From Brassica napus (lineage: Eukaryota; Streptophyta; Magnoliopsida; Brassicales; Brassicaceae), in the NCBI RefSeq assembly GCF_020379485.1, contig NC_063438.1, positions 1,054,001-1,118,000 of the forward strand: a stretch of 64,000 nt of DNA. Reading direction: 5' to 3'. The notes under the pieces were generated by a model. The model searched no databases. It saw only the letters and a program-made list of their open reading frames with translations, and was not told where the DNA came from. This document shows, in pieces, positions 61,932-64,000 of this stretch. The translations under genes were made by a program, and so were the position numbers. Within the stretch, counting starts at the first letter, position 1, and each line of letters opens with the position of its first letter.

Positions 61932-64000
61932 TTAAGTCATGATGATGACTCTCATTCCCTTATGCTCTTCACATCTTTTACGTCCTTTAACCGGAGATCT
62001 CTCACAGACCAATCCATCAAACACTTTAACACCGCACGTCACTTGTGTTTCGGCGGCTACCACCGGATGAATGTTCTCTTTATCCTTGTGTTGCCAACAC
62101 CTCTTGCTTCCTTTAGGAGAGCTTCTTGTGCAAGGCACGCCATTCTTCGTTGTAGCTTCACAGAAGCTAGGCTTCGAAGCTTCTTCTTTGACGGTTTTCT
62201 CACGGTCAGTCCGGTTAAGAAGAAAGAGGAAAGCGTTGATCCTCATGCCTTTATGATCCTCACACCGTTTTTGATAAAAACCTCCCAAGGAATACACTCT
62301 GAAATTGGTAAGGGATAAGCCTTGCACCGAATGAGCCCGAAAGCAACAAACGATCAAGGGATGTGGATCGAAAGGTGACACAAGAGAGGCGGAAAGTCTC
62401 TTGATACTACCCTATAATGATCGCCTCTAGATATGACACACTAGATTAGACCAAGTTAGACTGAAGGATATTACACACCAACAATCATAAAAGTTTTGAC
62501 CAATGGATATGACACACCATGATCGAAAACAAGTTTGAGAATCACTCTCAAGGTTCCAAAAATAATCACTCAAAGCTTATTTTATTTCAATGGAGATTAC
62601 AACTTATTTATAAGAGACTAAACTTGATCACAAAGCTAGATAGTTATTACATTGGAAATGATAAAACTAGTGCATGGAGGAGAGAGAGTGTTTTTGAAAC
62701 AAGCATTCTTTGCATGTAGGAGAGAGAAGCTTTCCATGCAATTAACCACCTAATTTTCGTCACTCTCTTTGGCCAGCAAAGAAACCATTTGATTTAGAAT
62801 CTTCTTGGGCTTGTAACTTGATAAAAATGGGCTGGACATGTTAGCTAATATCTTGGGTCAATTTCTGAATGTCTTCCATGTCCATAGCCTCACATATGAG
62901 CCCAATATCACATCATACTCCTCCTCTTCAAAAAGATTTGTCCTCAAATCTTGCTCTCCGAAGAAAGAAAAACTTGAATACACACTTCCCAAAAGATCCA
63001 GCAGATTTGTAGAACATAAATAACAAAACTTTTTTTTTTTCTTTTTTTTTTTTAGAAGATGGATAGATGAGAATGGTGAATAACAGAAGTGAATACCGCT
63101 TTCAGAGTGGCTCTGATACCAAATGATAAAAACCTCCCAAGGAATACACTCTGAAATTGGTAAGGGATAAGCCTTGCACCGAATGAGCCCGAAAGCAACA
63201 AACGATCAAGGGATGTGGATCGAAAGGTGACACAAGAGAGGCGGAAAGTCTCTTGATACTACCCTATAATGATCGCCTCTAGATATGACACACTAGATTA
63301 GACCAAGTTAGACTGAAGGATATTACACACCAACAATCATAAAAGTTTTGACCAATGGATATGACACACCATGATCGAAAACAAGTTTGAGAATCACTCT
63401 CAAGGTTCCAAAAATAATCACTCAAAGCTTATTTTATTTCAATGGAGATTACAACTTATTTATAAGAGACTAAACTTGATCACAAAGCTAGATAGTTATT
63501 ACATTGGAAATGATAAAACTAGTGCATGGAGGAGAGAGAGTGTTTTTGAAACAAGCATTCTTTGCATGTAGGAGAGAGAAGCTTTCCATGCAATTAACCA
63601 CCTAATTTTCGTCACTCTCTTTGGCCAGCAAAGAAACCATTTGATTTAGAATCTTCTTGGGCTTGTAACTTGATAAAAATGGGCTGGACATGTTAGCTAA
63701 TATCTTGGGTCAATTTCTGAATGTCTTCCATGTCCATAGCCTCACATATGAGCCCAATATCACATCAGTTTTCTTCCTGGAACAGGTCTCTTGCTGCAAG
63801 GCTCCATGTTTGGTAAGATCACTCCACAGGTTGTAACAACATCAGTGTTGTAATCTTGTCTTCTGGTGATGAAAGTCTCGGGCTGTGGTTTAACCGGTGA
63901 GACACGGCAGATTCTCTGCCCTTTATGCTCTAAGCATCTCTTTCTTCCTTTAACTGGACTCCTACTGCAACAATCCCCGTTTTCAAGTACGACTCCACAA
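61932..64000 (-). pseudogene. ET-like gene copy B, cut by an LTR element, runs off the window
   Basis: EFFECTOR OF TRANSCRIPTION-like coding sequence on the minus strand, entering from the right edge. In the window it carries four C-x9-C-x10-C-x2-H repeats: CGVVLENGDCC (near 63970-64000), CGVILPNMEPC (63780-63830, completed by KRCEDH at about 62250), CEATTKNGVPC, and CGVKVFDGLVC followed by KRCEEHKGMR and a stop at 61932. The known Arabidopsis ET proteins also have a GIY-YIG-like domain, which would lie upstream of the window. A 1.5-kb element interrupts the second repeat between its Lys and Arg-Cys. Apart from this insertion the frame is open, so the gene was probably intact recently. Confidence 0.8.
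62272..63767 (-). mobile_element. Small non-autonomous LTR retrotransposon (TRIM-like)
   Basis: Two direct repeats of 644 bp (62272-62915 and 63124-63767) that I find identical by eye, with a 208-bp interior. Termini are TGAT...ATCA. The host repeats GTTTT on both sides (62267-62271 and 63768-63772). Read on the minus strand, TGGTATCAGAGCCA lies next to the right LTR at about 63106-63119, a primer site for initiator Met tRNA. The purine tract GAAGAGGAGGAG lies next to the left LTR at about 62917-62930. It encodes no Gag or Pol. The LTRs are longer than in classical TRIMs, so 'miniature LTR element' is the safer term. Confidence 0.95.

Noticed and set aside
62519..63571. Two identical 66-aa frames starting MIENKFENHSQGSK
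   Set aside because: Both lie at the same position in the two LTRs; no coding role is supported.

Overview
The window is nuclear plant DNA from a crucifer (Brassicaceae), most likely Brassica or a close relative. The proteins are very close to Arabidopsis, introns are short and plant-like, and the gene order follows a known stretch near the end of Arabidopsis chromosome 2. Gene and locus names are my recognition from memory; no database was searched.

REGION 1 (1-21225) is an AT-rich satellite array with a monomer of about 350 bp (about 59 copies), plus a 100-base N gap at 3154-3253 and a 551-bp foreign insert at 13610-14160. Near its right end the array flips orientation at a near-perfect palindrome (20236-20289). 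Bases 1-3153 are an indel-rich copy of 17631-20801, palindrome included, which suggests an assembly artefact at the gap.

REGION 2 (22-55 kb) is a gene block. From left to right it matches Arabidopsis loci in descending order: NHL/LEA_2 membrane protein (At2g46300-like), a decayed eIF3i/TIF3I1 copy (At2g46280/290-like), a DUF1218 gene (not placed in the Arabidopsis order), GBF3 (At2g46270), LRB1 (At2g46260), MIR159C (At2g46255), a coiled-coil myosin-heavy-chain-related protein (At2g46250), BAG6 (At2g46240, with an apparent frameshift), FCF1-type PIN protein (At2g46230), ABIL1 (At2g46225) and a plastid DUF2358 protein (At2g46220). Between GBF3 and LRB1 lies a nested insertion. A hAT-like element with an 8-bp target duplication (30106-35059) is split by a Helitron-like element (about 30547-34959) that carries an intact 10-exon RPA1-like gene.

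REGION 3 (54-64 kb) is a local duplication. The DUF2358 gene and a neighbouring EFFECTOR OF TRANSCRIPTION (ET)-like gene occur twice, flanking an unrelated SKP1-like gene. One unit keeps DUF2358 intact and has a truncated, retroposon-hit ET. The other keeps only a broken DUF2358 first exon and has an ET gene cut by a young 1.5-kb LTR element with apparently identical 644-bp LTRs and a 5-bp target duplication.

The genes do not form one pathway. They cover transcription (GBF3), ubiquitin ligase adaptors (LRB1, SKP1-like), small-RNA regulation (MIR159C), stress chaperoning (BAG6), rRNA processing (FCF1) and actin regulation (ABIL1). The most informative content is structural: satellite border architecture, nested transposons, and paired duplicates that preserve pre-insertion states.
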